From positions 162,930,519 to 162,994,518 of the forward strand of contig NC_045436.1 of assembly GCF_002776525.5 (NCBI RefSeq): DNA of 64,000 nt, in the 5' to 3' direction. Shown piece after piece: positions 31,950 through 43,879 of the stretch (within the stretch, counting starts at the first letter, position 1; each line of letters starts with the position of its first letter). The notes under the pieces are model-generated. The model saw only the letters and a list, made by a program, of their open reading frames with translations, was not told where the DNA came from and did not search any database. The DNA comes from Piliocolobus tephrosceles (lineage: Eukaryota; Chordata; Mammalia; Primates; Cercopithecidae). The position numbers and the translations under genes were made by a program.

Positions 31950-32340
31950 TACAAGATAGCATTATTATCTTTATTTTACAATGAGAAAACCACAGGAATT
32001 TACCTCCTATGCTGAGCACACATGGATTGTACCTAGGATGAGCAAAGACCTACTATGGTACCTTGGGCTATAAAAAAGGGATTATTTCTGCCCTCAAAGA
32101 TTACATTATTATCTTTTGGGAGGGAGAACAGTTCTAAATGATGGTCCATTTGGTCCTTCTTTATTCTGTGCATCTATGAGTCTATAAGTTAGCAATTTCT
32201 ATGAACCAAGACAATTAAAAGTAGGTTACACAGGAAAGTTACTTAGAGTAAGAGAAGACATTCAAGTGAAACAATGGAAAAGATTTCAGGGAGGAAGTGA
32301 CATTTGCATTATGGCTGGGATAGGTTGAAGTTTACACACT
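31950..32340 (-). repeat. Degraded MIR then L2 text, antisense
   Basis: TTTATTTTACAATGAGAAAA (31972) fits inverted MIR. AGGAAGTGACATTTGCATTA (32292) fits inverted L2. Boundaries are vague. Confidence 0.45.
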
Positions 32341-32351
32341 TTGATTCACGT

Positions 32352-32396
32352 AACTATTTTTATATAAAAATAGTTGAGTTGAGTAGTTCAACTCAA
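32352..32396. other. Twin perfect palindromes / hairpins
   Basis: Bases 32352-32375 form a 24-bp perfect palindrome with arms AACTATTTTTAT and ATAAAAATAGTT. Bases 32374-32396 form a second hairpin, TTGAGTTGA and TCAACTCAA around the loop GTAGT. The two share two bases. Confidence 0.97.
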
Positions 32397-33097
32397 ATCG
32401 TTCATGAGTTTTAATTCCTACCTTTCAGGGGTCAACAGACTCAATTACGCCATTTCAGTGTTGTTCCATCATTTTTTATTTAAACTTAATCTCTTACAGT
32501 TTTTCTATTTTTTTGTCTGAACAGATTTCCACCGTGTTTTGTTTTGTTGTTTGTTTGATTTCTTTGTTTTCAGCACCTCTGCCCACTCTTTTTTTTTCTT
32601 TCTTTCTCCCCTTAAACCTGATCTGAAGTCCCACGGGGATCCTGCCTGCCTCCTGTATTAGCAGGGGGAGCAGTTGTCAGGTCTGTTTTCCTCTCAGGCC
32701 TCACTGGACTCCATTATGGTCTATTTCACTAGGTCACATGATATCTTGCCCCAGAATTCCCTTGGCTGTGGCTGGATATAACTGGATTCACTGGATATGG
32801 CACCAACATGCACTACTGTGGCCTCTGGCCCCTTCTGTAGCTGATAGTCAGAATACCCACTCTGTGGTGTCTTCATTCCCAGCCCAAGCCCTTCCTAATC
32901 AATAGGTCTTCTCAGCATTTCCCAACAACCTAAGGGGGCCTGGGAATTGTATATTGCTGTCTCCAGACCTCACTGAAATTTGAAGGACTATATGAGGCTG
33001 CCTTAATTCCTATCCCGTATACCTTTTCCTAAGCCACAACCATGGTACTAGCCCTAAGCAGGGAGCCAAAACACACATTGTGAACTCATGCCTGCAG
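32397..33097. other. No gene or recognisable repeat
   Basis: Unassigned sequence with T-rich patches at 32530-32610. Confidence 0.4.
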
Positions 33098-33281
33098 TCC
33101 TCTTTCTTTGTCTCCCCCCAACCTTATTCCTTTCTCTCCCTTTTCTCCTCTCTCCACTTCCTCTCCTCCTCTCTGCCCTTCCTCCCCTTCCTTCTCTCTC
33201 CTCTTCCCCCCGCCATCTTTGTCTCTCCTGTCTTTCCCCAGCCCTTCTTCCTCTCTTGTGCTTCCTCTTTCTCTCTCTGGT
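33098..33281. repeat. Polypyrimidine (CT-rich) tract, about 185 bp
   Basis: Mainly C and T, for example TCTCCCTTTTCTCCTCTCTC, with few purines. It yields Ser/Leu/Pro ORFs in several frames, a composition effect. Confidence 0.9.
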
Positions 33282-33285
33282 CTGA

Positions 33286-33802
33286 ACAACCTTGAAGCTT
33301 AGAGGGCTTTACTATTCTTCCTGGCTTACAAAAGCTTCCCCTAGGTCATCTGTTACAGCCTGCCTTCTGTACGATCTGCAGCTTCCCTGACGTTTGACAG
33401 AGGGGCTTACCTCATTATATAGTAAAACCTGTCTTTGGAAACAGAAGCAAAAAGTCATTTTCTCTGTCAGTATAGCCAGGCTTCTGGAAATATTGACCCT
33501 CATTGGTGGCGAAAAGGACCAGGAGAACAAATAAAGTTTTTATAGTTGTATGACTATTTGAGGATGCACAGAGTTTAGGGAGCTTGGAATTAGGTGGGCT
33601 TCCATGGATGACTGAACTAACAGGCTCAGCTGGGATGATAATTAGTTGTACAAAAAATGCATTTTCATTCCAGTTAAGGCTCATCTCAAAGTGGGAAGAG
33701 CTTCGGTATGTTGACTTTTGGAACACTGGTAAATGGATAGTCACCTTTATTGTGCTTCTTAGACACTACTTACAGCCAGGATTTTAAAATGTAAAGGACA
33801 GA
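33286..33802. other. No gene or recognisable repeat
   Basis: The 109-codon antisense ORF at 33415-33744 has no recognised domain, and 33584-33787 overlaps it on the plus strand. I do not call either. Confidence 0.4.
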
Positions 33803-34352
33803 AATCCCATTCAACCCAGCAATCCCATTACTGGGTATATAGCTAAAGGAATATAAATCATTCTATTATAAAGACACATGCATGCATACATTCATTGCAC
33901 CACTATTCACAATAGTAAAGACATGGAATCAACCTAAATGCTCATCAATTATAGACTGGATAAAGAAAATATAGTACATATATAGCATGGAATACTATAC
34001 AGCCATAAAAAAGAATGAGATCATGTCCTTTGCAGGGACATGGGTGGAGCTTGAGGCTAATATCCTTAGCAAACTAACACGGGAACAGAAAACCAAATAC
34101 CACATGTTCTTCCTTATAAGTGGGAGCTAGATGATGAGAACACATGGACACATAGAGGAAAACAATACACACTGAGATCTTTCAGAGGATGGAGGGTGGG
34201 AGGAGAGAGAGGATTGGGAAGAACAACTAATGGGTACTAGGATTAATACCTCGGTGATGAAATAATCGGTACAAAAAACCCCCACGACACAAATTTACCT
34301 GTGTGAAAAATTTGCACTTGTACCCCTGAACTTAAAATAAGCGTTAAAACAA
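33803..34352 (+). mobile_element. L1P (old PA/PB type), 5'-truncated
   Basis: AACCCAGCAATCCCATTACT through the ORF2 end and the 3' UTR (TTGCACTTGTACCCCTGAAC). ORF2 is broken. No clear TSD. Confidence 0.93.
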
Positions 34353-34434
34353 AAGTTCCACCAGACTTTAGACCACTGGTGTTTGAGGTTTAAGTCTTTA
34401 TCTATTAGTTATAGTCATAAGAAATTGATGTTGC

Positions 34435-34738
34435 GGCCAGGCGCAGTCGCTCACACCTGCAATTCTAGCACTTTGGGAGGCCGAGGTGAGCAGATCACCT
34501 GAGGTCAGGAGTTCAAGACCAGTGTGACCAACATGATGAAACCCTGTCTCTACAAAAAATGCAAAATTAGCTAGGCATGGTGGTGCATGCCTGTAATCTC
34601 AGCTACTCTGGATGCTGAGGCAGGAGAATCGCTTGTACCCGGGAGGCGGAGGTTGCAGTGAGCCGAGATCATGCCACTGCACTCCAGCCTGAGCAACAAG
34701 AAATAAACTCTGTCTCAACAACAGCAACAACAAGAAGA
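34435..34738 (+). mobile_element. Alu with perfect 16-bp TSD
   Basis: Full-length Alu (GGCCAGGCGCAGTCGCTCAC start). TSD AAGAAATTGATGTTGC is at 34419-34434 and 34739-34754. The tail is AAC/AAG-rich. Confidence 0.97.
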
Positions 34739-34754
34739 AAGAAATTGATGTTGC

Positions 34755-35598
34755 ATTTGCTGCCTAAATCTCTAGAACTATCCATCTCTTTTGAGCTACC
34801 TGTACATAGAGTCAATGAGATGACCATGAAGGGGCTACTTGCTCCTTCCATGAAGCTTCTATACAGGTTCTGAAAGTCACCAGTCCCCTCCGCTCCTGTT
34901 CCCAATCACCACATGCTTCATGTTGGCTCTGGACTGGTCTTTCAAAATGTCTTCAAGTCAGACCACACCATTAAAGGACTTATTCGAGGCAAAAAGAACA
35001 AGAGCAACATCACTGGGTACACAGTATATGGGGTGGAAGAGAAAGGAGAGCATATCCTAGAGTTAGATTTAAATTTAAGCTTAGATCATACTATGAAGGG
35101 CCTTGATTGTAGAATCTTTTCAATGGACAAGGAGGGACTATTAAGGCATTTACATTTGTGAGTAAATGTTAGTGAACCAAGGCTAGGAAAAAAAAGCAAC
35201 GACCTGAAACTATCCTTTGCAGGAGTTCAGAATAGATGTGACTTTGGGTGGAAAAAAAAATCAAAATTTACAGATGCAATATGTAAACAAAGGGGCATTT
35301 CATCCTAGAAAAGTGCCTCCTTTGCAAAACCAGAACCAGTAACTTTTACCCAAAGACCATAGAATTCTCTCTAGTAAAAATGGTTATTTATATAATTAGA
35401 CCATAGACATAGTCTTGGGAAGTACAAAATACATCAAACAAATTTTTAAAAGACCATTAGATACAAGTCACTCACAAATTTCCCCTAGCTGATTACATCA
35501 AAATATATTCAAGTTAGGCTCACACAAGTGACGGTGTGCCAGCCTAGTTTGACTTCTGAATGGTCACAACTGAGATGTGCTTTAAAGATAGGTTTTTA
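34755..35598. other. No gene or recognisable repeat
   Basis: Unassigned sequence. ORFs 34658-34905 overlap the Alu. Confidence 0.4.
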
Positions 35599-36152
35599 CA
35601 ACAGGTGCTGGAGAGGATGTGGAGAAATAGGAATGCTTTTACACTGTTGGTGGGAGTGTAAATTAGTCCAACCATTGTGGAAGACAGTGTGGCGATTCCT
35701 CCAGGGTCTAGAACGAGAAATACCATTTGACCCAGCCATCCCACTACCGGGTATATACCCAAAGAATTATAAATCATTCCACTATAAAGACACATGCACA
35801 CATATGTTTATTGCAGCACTGTTCACAACAGCAAAGACTTGGAACCAACCCAAATGCCCATCAATGATAGACTGGATAAAGAAGATGTGACACATATACA
35901 CCATGGAATTCTATGCCATAAGAAAGGATAAGGGACATGGATGAAGGTGGAAACCATCATTCTCAGCAAATTAACACAAGAACAGAACAGACTAACACAA
36001 GAACAGAAAACCAAACACCGCATGTTCTCACTCATAGGTAGGAGTTGAACAATGAGAACACATGGACATAGGGAGGGGAACATCACACACTGGGGCCTAT
36101 CGGGGGTTGGGGGACTAAGGGAGGGATAACATTAGGAGAAATACTTAATGAG
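35599..36152 (+). mobile_element. L1PA fragment lacking both ends
   Basis: It enters ORF2 at ACAACAGGTGCTGGAGAGGA and passes the ORF2 end into the 3' UTR, but stops near TAGGAGAAATACTTAATGAGG without the last 100 or so bases or a poly-A tail. ORF2 has small deletions (near 35910-35935) and a duplicated CTAACACAAGAACAGAA segment near 35970-36010. Confidence 0.9.
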
Positions 36153-36510
36153 GAAATACCTAAGAAGGAACACCTGGAAGGCCACATCAGATGCAGGTGT
36201 GGATGTCAATAAAGCAAACAGATCCCTGGTGATCGTCTTCTGAGACAGCCAAACACCCTGTAGATATCCCAACGTGATTTAGAACATGAACACATTCTAC
36301 ATCTTTTCTACCAACTCATTAACCAGTAAGAACATACTAAGCAACTCCCCAACACACACTTACTTTTACTCATTATTCAAGGCTCGACTCAACAGTTACT
36401 CTTTGGCTTGTTTCCCAAAGCTGCAGTGACTAATTAGCTTTCCGGAACAATCATGGCATGGTCCTTTGACCTTTATTATCAAAATTGCTCTAGCTGTAGA
36501 CTCTGTCCTT
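36153..36510. other. No gene or recognisable repeat
   Basis: Unassigned sequence. Confidence 0.4.
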
Positions 36511-36670
36511 GTTCTCAAAGTGTGGTACTCAAGCCAGTCACATGGATATCGCCAGTGAGGCTGTCAGAAATGCGGAATCTCAGGCCCCACACAGACCTAC
36601 TGAGTTAGAATCTGCAGTGTGACAAGATGATTGAGCTATAACGCATACATTAAAGTTTGAGATGCAGTGC
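36511..36670 (+). mobile_element. MER20 (hAT-Charlie nonautonomous)
   Basis: TGTTCTCAAAGTGTGGTACT, AATCTCAGGCCCCACACAGA and CATTAAAGTTTGAGATGCAG match MER20 from end to end. Confidence 0.88.
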
Positions 36671-36747
36671 ATATTGTCTTGTTCTTAGGAGAGTACCTTG
36701 TGAAAAACAAATGTTCACATATTTATAAATAAACATACTTTTAAAAA

Positions 36748-37068
36748 ATTGTTTTGCTTTGGTTCAGTTGGGTTGTTGCTGTTTTTGAGAAAGGGTCTCA
36801 CTCTGTCTCCCTGGATGGATTACAGTGATGTAATTGTAGCTCACTGTAGCCTCCAACTCCTGAGCTCAAGCAATCCTCCTGCGTCAGCTTCCCAAGTAGC
36901 TAGGATTGCAGGTGTGCCCCACCATCCCCAGCTAATATTTTATTTTTGTAGAGACAGCATCTTGTTATGTTGCCCAGGCTTGTCTAGAGTTCTTGCATTC
37001 GAGCAATGCCCTCAACTCAGCTTCCAAAAGTGCTGGGATTACAGGTTTCAGTCACTGGGTCAGGCCTA
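36748..37068 (-). mobile_element. Old Alu (AluJ-like), antisense
   Basis: A degraded T-rich tail, then GGGTCTCACTCTGTCTCCCT and GTGCTGGGATTACAGG. Many differences fit the J age class. Confidence 0.93.
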
Positions 37069-39087
37069 AACAGATAGTTATAAAATTTTGAAATATTAGC
37101 AATGTAATACTAAAAAATTATGCAAATGTTTCTATATTGAGGAACACCCTTTGCCTCTGAGTGGTAAAGACAAATGAGATAATTACATACAAAGCATTTA
37201 TCCTAAGCAATAATATTTAACCATTTGGAGTGGCTATCATATAGTCAGTTAATTAATGTTCATTAATTTTATTATCTAGATCACTATGCCAATGTGTTTC
37301 TTTACCTGTATAGTTATGATCTCTGTGTCTTCGTCAAAGTATTCCAGTTTAATCTGGTAGAATTTCACTTTCATTATAGGGCAGAGAAGTGAAACAGTAT
37401 CATAGAGCCATTATTTTAAAAAACAGTAAGAACATGATGCAGAAAGTGAGCTTTTTCTCCTGTAGCAAAATGACTGTGAGCTTCATTGTGAGGAATACAA
37501 TTATTATGGCCATTTTATAGAATATTTCTTAAGTAGCTACTGGGTGTTTGGGAAAATTCAGAGCCCACTGAAAACATATGTTCTAGTCATCATAGTGCTA
37601 TGAGAATAAAATTGTTCTGTTGTTTTGTTTTGTTTTGAGATCTTCCTTTAGCCAAAGTAAATTTCAATTTTCAGCCATTTCCTTGTAGTCTTACTTTTAA
37701 AAACCGCTTTAAAAGAAGATATTCCAAAAAAGGAAAAAAAATCCTTTGTGTTGTAGAAAGTATTCACTTCCAATTTTTGAACTGATACTTGAAGTAAGGG
37801 CCTATGAAAAGATGAAGTACATAGTTTAATTGTCCTTTTATCAGATTGGGGGTGAGGGCGTATGATAAGATTCCCTTTAGCAGCCTGTTGACTCTTTCAA
37901 CCTTGCCTCTTGAAACCTTTCTGAACATAGGAGCTGATACTGCAGGTTTTATATTTATAATGATTAATTAATTCTGCACTAAGCAATGTTCTTGACTGCA
38001 AGAACAAAATCCACTTTAGAAAGCCTAAATGACAGCTTGCCTAAAATAATTAACACCCATACTGATAGAATTGAAATGTTCTTACTTGACTTTACACAGG
38101 CAGATTTCAGCAATTTAATTACTACTATTTCTAATTGTTCTAGAATTATAATAAAAATAAGGAGAGTTTGATAAAGCAACAGTGTAGATGAAAAAAAATC
38201 AAGCAAGGGATATAAAATAAGGAACTAACCTATTTGGGTGTATACACCTAAGATTATTACATACAATTCAGGCACAAACATGTATTTTGGTTGCTTGAGC
38301 TATGACCATAAAAATGGAAGTGGTTATTGTTCAGGTTTTTTGGAAGATGCTGTTAGGTAACCACTGCTGCTCTCTGGAACTATTAAACATTCCAGTAAAG
38401 TATTACATAACTGTGGATTCTGAATGACAGATGTTTAGCATTTTCTTGAAACTCTTTAGTCCTTACTGTCAAATTTAACTATTATCTAGTTCATCATGGG
38501 ACTTAAAAATCTCCAAATTTAAGAGTTCTGACATCTGGTTCCAGTGACCAGTAAATAAAAGAAGAGGAGGCATGTGATATAGTCTCTTGCCTTTTCTCAT
38601 GAATTTCTGAGTAGAGTTCATAAAAATCACCTTACAAGTGGAAGCTCTCAACCAAAGCAAACTCAACGTAGCGCCTGTCAGATTACGTCTCTATAAAGTG
38701 ACAGCTTTGCTGATAAAAGGCTTTGATGACATCCTCACAATTCTCATTCTCCCATCTCCCTATTTTGTATTCCCTAAATATCTGGTAAATGAATTCTAAA
38801 TATTTACTTCTGTTCCATATGAAATCCTAACTACTTTAAAAAAAAATACTTACAAAAATAAAAAAAGAACCAAAGTCCTGTCCTGAGTGAATAAAACACT
38901 TTTTTCTTCTTTAACGGCAAAATAAGTTAGCAAGTGCAGTTCAAAATTTCACTGACAGAATTAATTTCTGACATCTTTGATCACATTTTTCCTTTTTGTT
39001 TTACAATCTTAACAATCTTGCTGTGGCTTCCAACTTCAATGCCTTCCACAGACTGGAGAAGCATTAAAATTGACAAAGCAATGGTCT
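37069..39087. other. Repeat-poor unique block, 2 kb, no gene recognised
   Basis: AT-rich single-copy-looking sequence. I see no repeat family, splice-bounded ORF or RNA gene. ORFs up to 75 codons lack motifs. Confidence 0.5.
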
Positions 39088-39440
39088 AAAACTACACAAT
39101 CCAATATGGTGCCACTGTCCACGTGTGAATTGTCAGCACTTGAAATGTGGCTAGTCTAGACTGACACATGCTGTAAGTATAAAACACATACTGAATTGCA
39201 AGGACTAAGCACAAGAAAAGAAGGAATGTAAAGTAGCTCGTGAGCCATTTTTATATTGAACATATAATTAAGTGAAAATACTTTGGCTATATTGGGTTAG
39301 GTAAAATAAATTATTAAAAGTAATTTCACTAGTTTCTTTTTACTTTGTTTTAATATGGCTACTAGAAAATTTTAAATCACATACACAGCTCCTTTTTGGC
39401 TCACATCATTTTTCCATTAAATAATACTGGTCTGCAGAGG
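39088..39440. mobile_element. Old DNA transposon (hAT-like), diverged
   Basis: CACTTGAAATGTGGCTAGTC, TTTCACTAGTTTCTTTTTAC and TATGGCTACTAGAAAATTTT match a widespread mammalian DNA transposon whose exact name I cannot fix. Confidence 0.65.
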
Positions 39441-39520
39441 ATTATATACTTAATAGTTTATGTAATACTCACGCTATGTGGAGAGGAGGCATTGAAATCT
39501 CAGAATTATGGATAGATCAT

Positions 39521-39905
39521 TGATATAGTTTGGATCTGTGTCCCTGTCCAAATCTCACGTGGCATTGTAATACCAAATGTAGGAGTTGGGACCTGGTGGG
39601 AGGTGATTGGATCATGAGGGTGAGTTTCCCCCTTGGTACTGTGAGAGTTGGTTGTTGAAAAATGTGTAGCACCTCCTCCCACCATATGTCTTGCTCTTGC
39701 TCTGGCTGTAGAAGACATGCCTGTTTCCCCTTCATCTTCCCCAATGATTGTAAGTTTCCTAGGGCCTCTCCACAAGCCAAGTAGATGCCAGCATCTTCCT
39801 TTCTGTACGGTATGTGCAACCATGAGCCCATAAAACCTGTTTTCTTTGTAAATTACCTAGTCTCAGGTATTTCTGTCTATAGCAATGTGAGAACAGACTA
39901 ATACA
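39521..39905 (+). mobile_element. MST-type MaLR solo LTR
   Basis: It begins TGATATAGTTTGGATCTGTG and ends AACAGACTAATACA. The 5-bp flanks ATCAT and TTCAT are a TSD with one change. ORFs of 104-105 codons on the minus strand lie entirely in the LTR. Confidence 0.95.
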
Positions 39906-40089
39906 TTCATCCTTCTGGGATGTTCTATAGATGAAAAGCAGAATACTCACCTTACAAGGTTATTATAGACTATAAATAAATAAACTATTAAATATCGATG
40001 GGCGAAAGGTGCTAGCTGGCAATGTTGCAGGAAAAAGAACATACACATGTCTAGCTACGCAGAATAGTATCTTTGAACACGTACTTTCC
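39906..40089. other. Unassigned
   Basis: No recognisable element. Confidence 0.35.
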
Positions 40090-40175
40090 CAGCAGTATGG
40101 CTGTGGGTCAGTTAACTTTTATGCCTCAGTTTTTTTCACCCATAAAGTGAATGTCATAATCCAATCTTGCCAGGT
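40090..40175 (+). repeat. MIR core fragment
   Basis: GGGTCAGTTAACTTTTATGC followed by CTCAGTTTTTTTCACCC. Confidence 0.6.
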
Positions 40176-40234
40176 TGCAGTCCTTAATCAAGAGAGGTCA
40201 TTATTAATACATTATCAATCAATGTTTTTTGCTA

Positions 40235-40320
40235 CCATTTTCTGCTTACCAGGTGCCAGAAACTGCTTAAGAACTTCAGATAGATTTTACATTTTAATCC
40301 TCACAACAACAACAACAACA
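40235..40320 (-). repeat. MIR fragment, antisense, ending in (AAC)n
   Basis: CTTACCAGGTGCCAGAAACT and TTTTAATCCTCACAACAACA; a short AAC microsatellite (40305-40320) has grown at the edge. Confidence 0.65.
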
Positions 40321-40325
40321 GTACT

Positions 40326-40550
40326 AATAACAGCTAAAGCCTGTAGAAATGTGACCAGGTGCTTAGTGAAGTGCTTATCTGTGTCATCTTATAACATTGC
40401 AATGAGGTAAGAAAATAGACACAAGGTATTATTAGACACACTCTATGAATGAGAAAACTCAGGCTCAGAGAAAAAAGAAACTGCCCAAAGTCACACAATT
40501 AGGAATATATCACGACAGAGTTGAGCATCATATTCATGGATTCAAAAGCC
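40326..40550 (-). mobile_element. Second MIR, antisense
   Basis: TAACAGCTAAAGCCTGTAGA, GAAAACTCAGGCTCAGAGAA and CTGCCCAAAGTCACACAATT are well-kept inverted MIR boxes. Confidence 0.8.
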
Positions 40551-41556
40551 ATTCATTCTCTTAGTCGCAAAAAAAGTACATCTGTACCCTCCTTCCTTTC
40601 ATGGCTTTGTTCCTTCCCATTTTCTTCCCACCCTATTCTCTCCCCCTTTATGTTTCCTTTTCTTTTATTCTCTCTTCTCTCCAGCCACTTTTAAGATGCC
40701 AGTGCATATATGCTAATATGATTTTTTTTCTCCCAGCAATGTCTACTTTGATGCGTTAACAGACTGTTTTTTAACTGTTGTTTGTTCTTCTAAGGATCTC
40801 AACCATAATTGTCTCTGCCTGTGATGTTGTATTTGTACTTTCAGCTGTGAATTAAAATCTAGTGTGTTTCACTTCTAGTACTGCTCCTCTAGTATATTAC
40901 TCAGTGGATCAGCACTGCCATGTAGATACTTCTTGTGAGTTACATTTGAGGAATGTCAGATGTCCAGGCAAAACAGTCATAATAGCACTTCTGGTGAATT
41001 CCTAACTGACAAATATATACATATCCCACATTATAAATCAAAGAATTCAGTACTAAACAGCACCTTGGAGATGGTCTAGTCTAGCTCTCTACATTTTACA
41101 AAGAAGGATATTTTATCCCAGAGAGATTTTGACTTGATTTTGTTTTTCACACTGCTATCTGTCCATTAAAGTCTAGATGCAATGAAATGTAATTTTTACC
41201 ATACTATTCTCGACCCCAGACTTACTTATTTTTAATAAATTACTCAACTATGTTAAACACAAAGCCCCATTTTAAAAAAAAGGAGAAAATCAGAAAAAGC
41301 AAAGCAATATTAAAATTTGTATGGTAAAATTCTATTATTACTATTTTACAATCCATTTATTTAAGTCTCTTGGCTGTGTATTAACTGTATTTATGTTCCC
41401 ATAGTCAAGCTTAATTGGAATAGAACTTCAGTATAGAAAAAAGCAACTTGCCTTCTTCCTCATGCTTGAATATTCAGCAGCCAATGCAAGAATAAATGCT
41501 TAGTATCAGAGTTGCAAACCCAGCCTGCCTAATGTTGTGCAACTCAAAACAACAAA
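40551..41556. other. No gene; unique sequence, faint ancient SINE-like patch at 41040-41150
   Basis: The stretch CACCTTGGAGATGGTCTAGT at 41061 resembles an old mammalian repeat also hinted at near 53260-53350. A pyrimidine-rich run occurs at 40590-40685. Confidence 0.4.
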
Positions 41557-41561
41557 GATAC

Positions 41562-41901
41562 TATCTTAGTCTATTTAGGCTGCTATATAACAGAACACCA
41601 TAGACTGGGTGACTCATAAACAACGAAAGTTTATTTCTCATAGTTCTAGGGGCTGGAAGTCCAAGATCAAGGTGCCAGCAGAGTCACTGTCTGGTGAGGG
41701 TCTGCTGGCTTGTTCACAGACAGCTGTCTTCTCACTGGTCTTTACACAGCACAAGGGAGGAGGAAACTCTCTACAGTCCCTTTTATAAGAAGCAAACTAA
41801 TTCCATTTAATTCTTAAGGTGCTATCCCCTAACACCATTACCTTGTGTATTAAGAGTTAACACGTGAGTTTGAAGGGGACACAAACATTTAGTCTATTGC
41901 A
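41562..41901 (-). mobile_element. MLT1-type LTR, antisense
   Basis: TATCTTAGTCTATTTAGGCT to TTTAGTCTATTGCA, with TGGAAGTCCAAGATCAAGGT inside. Flanks GATAC (41557-41561) and GATGC (41902-41906) form a near-exact 5-bp TSD. Confidence 0.93.
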
Positions 41902-41906
41902 GATGC

Positions 41907-43879
41907 CAAGTTGTTTGGCTGACTTCTCAGATGTACTTGTCTACTTCCACAGATGTAAGCCCTCAGTATATGTTAGGTGTTATTTATACTTAAAGCCTCG
42001 AGTTTTGTTGTTTTAAAAATCGTTCTGGGAAATTTTTGCTCTGGGAAGGCTCAATGAAACTACCAGCATTTCTCATCCAACCTTACCAATACTTCTGCAT
42101 ATACCTGTAATTAAGCTTTTCAAACGTGGGAGCATCATTTCCAGTTTATCTACCCTCAATAACAGTGAGCCATTGTATAACACCAGGGACTGGTGAATAT
42201 TTGGAAGCAACTTCACAGGTAAAGTTTTCTCAATCTGATAGAATAGTCACAAACCTCCCTGTAGCAGCTAACTCCTACAATGTTTTATACAATCCTGCCG
42301 CATCTTTGTCGCATTCCAGAACCAATTGTTGTTCTGGAAAGGGAACAGAAAGAAGGGAACAAAAATTATTGTTTACTGCTCTACATCTTTAGCATGCCAA
42401 TGAAACATTGACTATAAATTTATTAATCTTGACCAGACTAGAATAAATGTGATAGAAATAACATTACTTTTTGGCAACCATAGTACATAGTGACATCCCT
42501 CTAACCTCTGAAGCTGGTTAGCTGTCCTTCTGATGCATGTCTCTAGCAGAGGAATCTCAATCTTTCCCATCTCATAGGGTCATTTGTTCTTTGGAGAGTT
42601 AGATATATTTTCCAAATGTACTCTGTAGTGAGTGATTGGAAAGAAATCACTGGCCTTGTTATCTTCAAAGAATATCAACAGAGCATCCATCTACAACCTG
42701 CAGGATTCTGGGCACTGTATAAAACCAGATAGGCAGATGCTGACCTGTCCTCACTCTAGGAGGTAACACAGATGCCCATAATGAGGATACATATAGGTTC
42801 CAAGCATATGCTTCTGTCTGTAAATGATGGACACACCAGTCAGTTAAATAACTAAAATACTGATTTTTAATAACATTGATTTTTGTTCTTTATTTATATA
42901 GTAAATCCCATAGAACAGCATCAGGAACTCTCCTAAGAGAATATGTTTCCAAAACCTGTGGTGACTACTATTTTGTGTAAAGATTGAGCCACAAGTTCGA
43001 CTTGGATTACAACTTGGTATCTGTCTATAGCTTCTACCTCTCAAATCTATCAAACTTTGGTGTAAGAAGACACATTCCTGAGGGATATGAGGTGGACGTC
43101 CCAGGGAATAAATACTATACAATACATCAGGCATATTCCTTTCATAAAATAGAGAGAATAGCTTAAATGGAAGGAAATAGATCCATATTTCTCCTATTAC
43201 CCAAGGCCTAATAGCCTGTTTGAATGTGTTCCCTTTGAGGGCAATCACTCTCAGATGCCTGTTGATCTCACCCACATGTTAACAGTCTCCTGGTTTCCCA
43301 ACTCTAAATTCTCTATTTCTAGAGGTCCCCAGGGTGGGCGACATGTTCTCATCAAGGGTTTTCTTGTTTCCTTCAGCACACTAGTTGAAATCCTATTCCT
43401 CTAAACAGCTTCTGCACATTGTTGCCTCCAGAGTTCTCAGTGAGAACAAAGATATCCACCGGGGGATTCAAGGTGGAACCTAGTTCCATCCTCCCCAAAC
43501 TGTGAGCTGAAGGGCTGGGGGTGTCAATACAGCACTGTGATCCTCTCAGGCCTCGTGGCAGTGGAGCAACAATGGTATGTTTTACACAAAAATAGGAAGC
43601 CTCATTTTCCTTGGGCTGGTCATACAAGTGGACTCTGAAATAGTACTGCGCATATCCCAAACATTCCAGAATCCTCTCACAAAGCAAGACAAACCAGTCA
43701 TGAAACTTCATCTACTAAGCATTGGGTGGTTTCTCCTCTGCCAGGCTTCACCTCCTCCATACATCCTCTTACTCAAAGTGAGATGATGAAAAATAAATGC
43801 CTGACTGTTGAACCACCAATTACAGCTAGGCAGTGATTACCCAGGAAATTGCAGAATAATGTCTAACGTGTGTTGAGTA
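41907..43879. other. No gene or recognisable repeat (2 kb); two unexplained antisense ORFs
   Basis: Minus-strand ORFs of 143 codons (42844-43275) and 112 codons (43373-43711) are the longest non-repeat frames in the window. Neither shows a domain, repeat or family I recognise, and there are no evident splice or promoter signals. I treat both as chance frames. Confidence 0.4.

Noticed and set aside
33080..33302. Overlapping Ser/Leu/Pro-rich and Arg/Glu-rich ORFs in several frames
   Set aside because: They follow from the polypyrimidine tract composition.
35528..35890. 120-codon ORF with a zinc-knuckle-like motif
   Set aside because: It is the L1PA ORF2 C-terminus in a fragment with broken flanks, not a separate gene.
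39506..39831. Pair of overlapping 104-105 codon minus-strand ORFs
   Set aside because: Both lie in the MST solo LTR, which is noncoding in this orientation.
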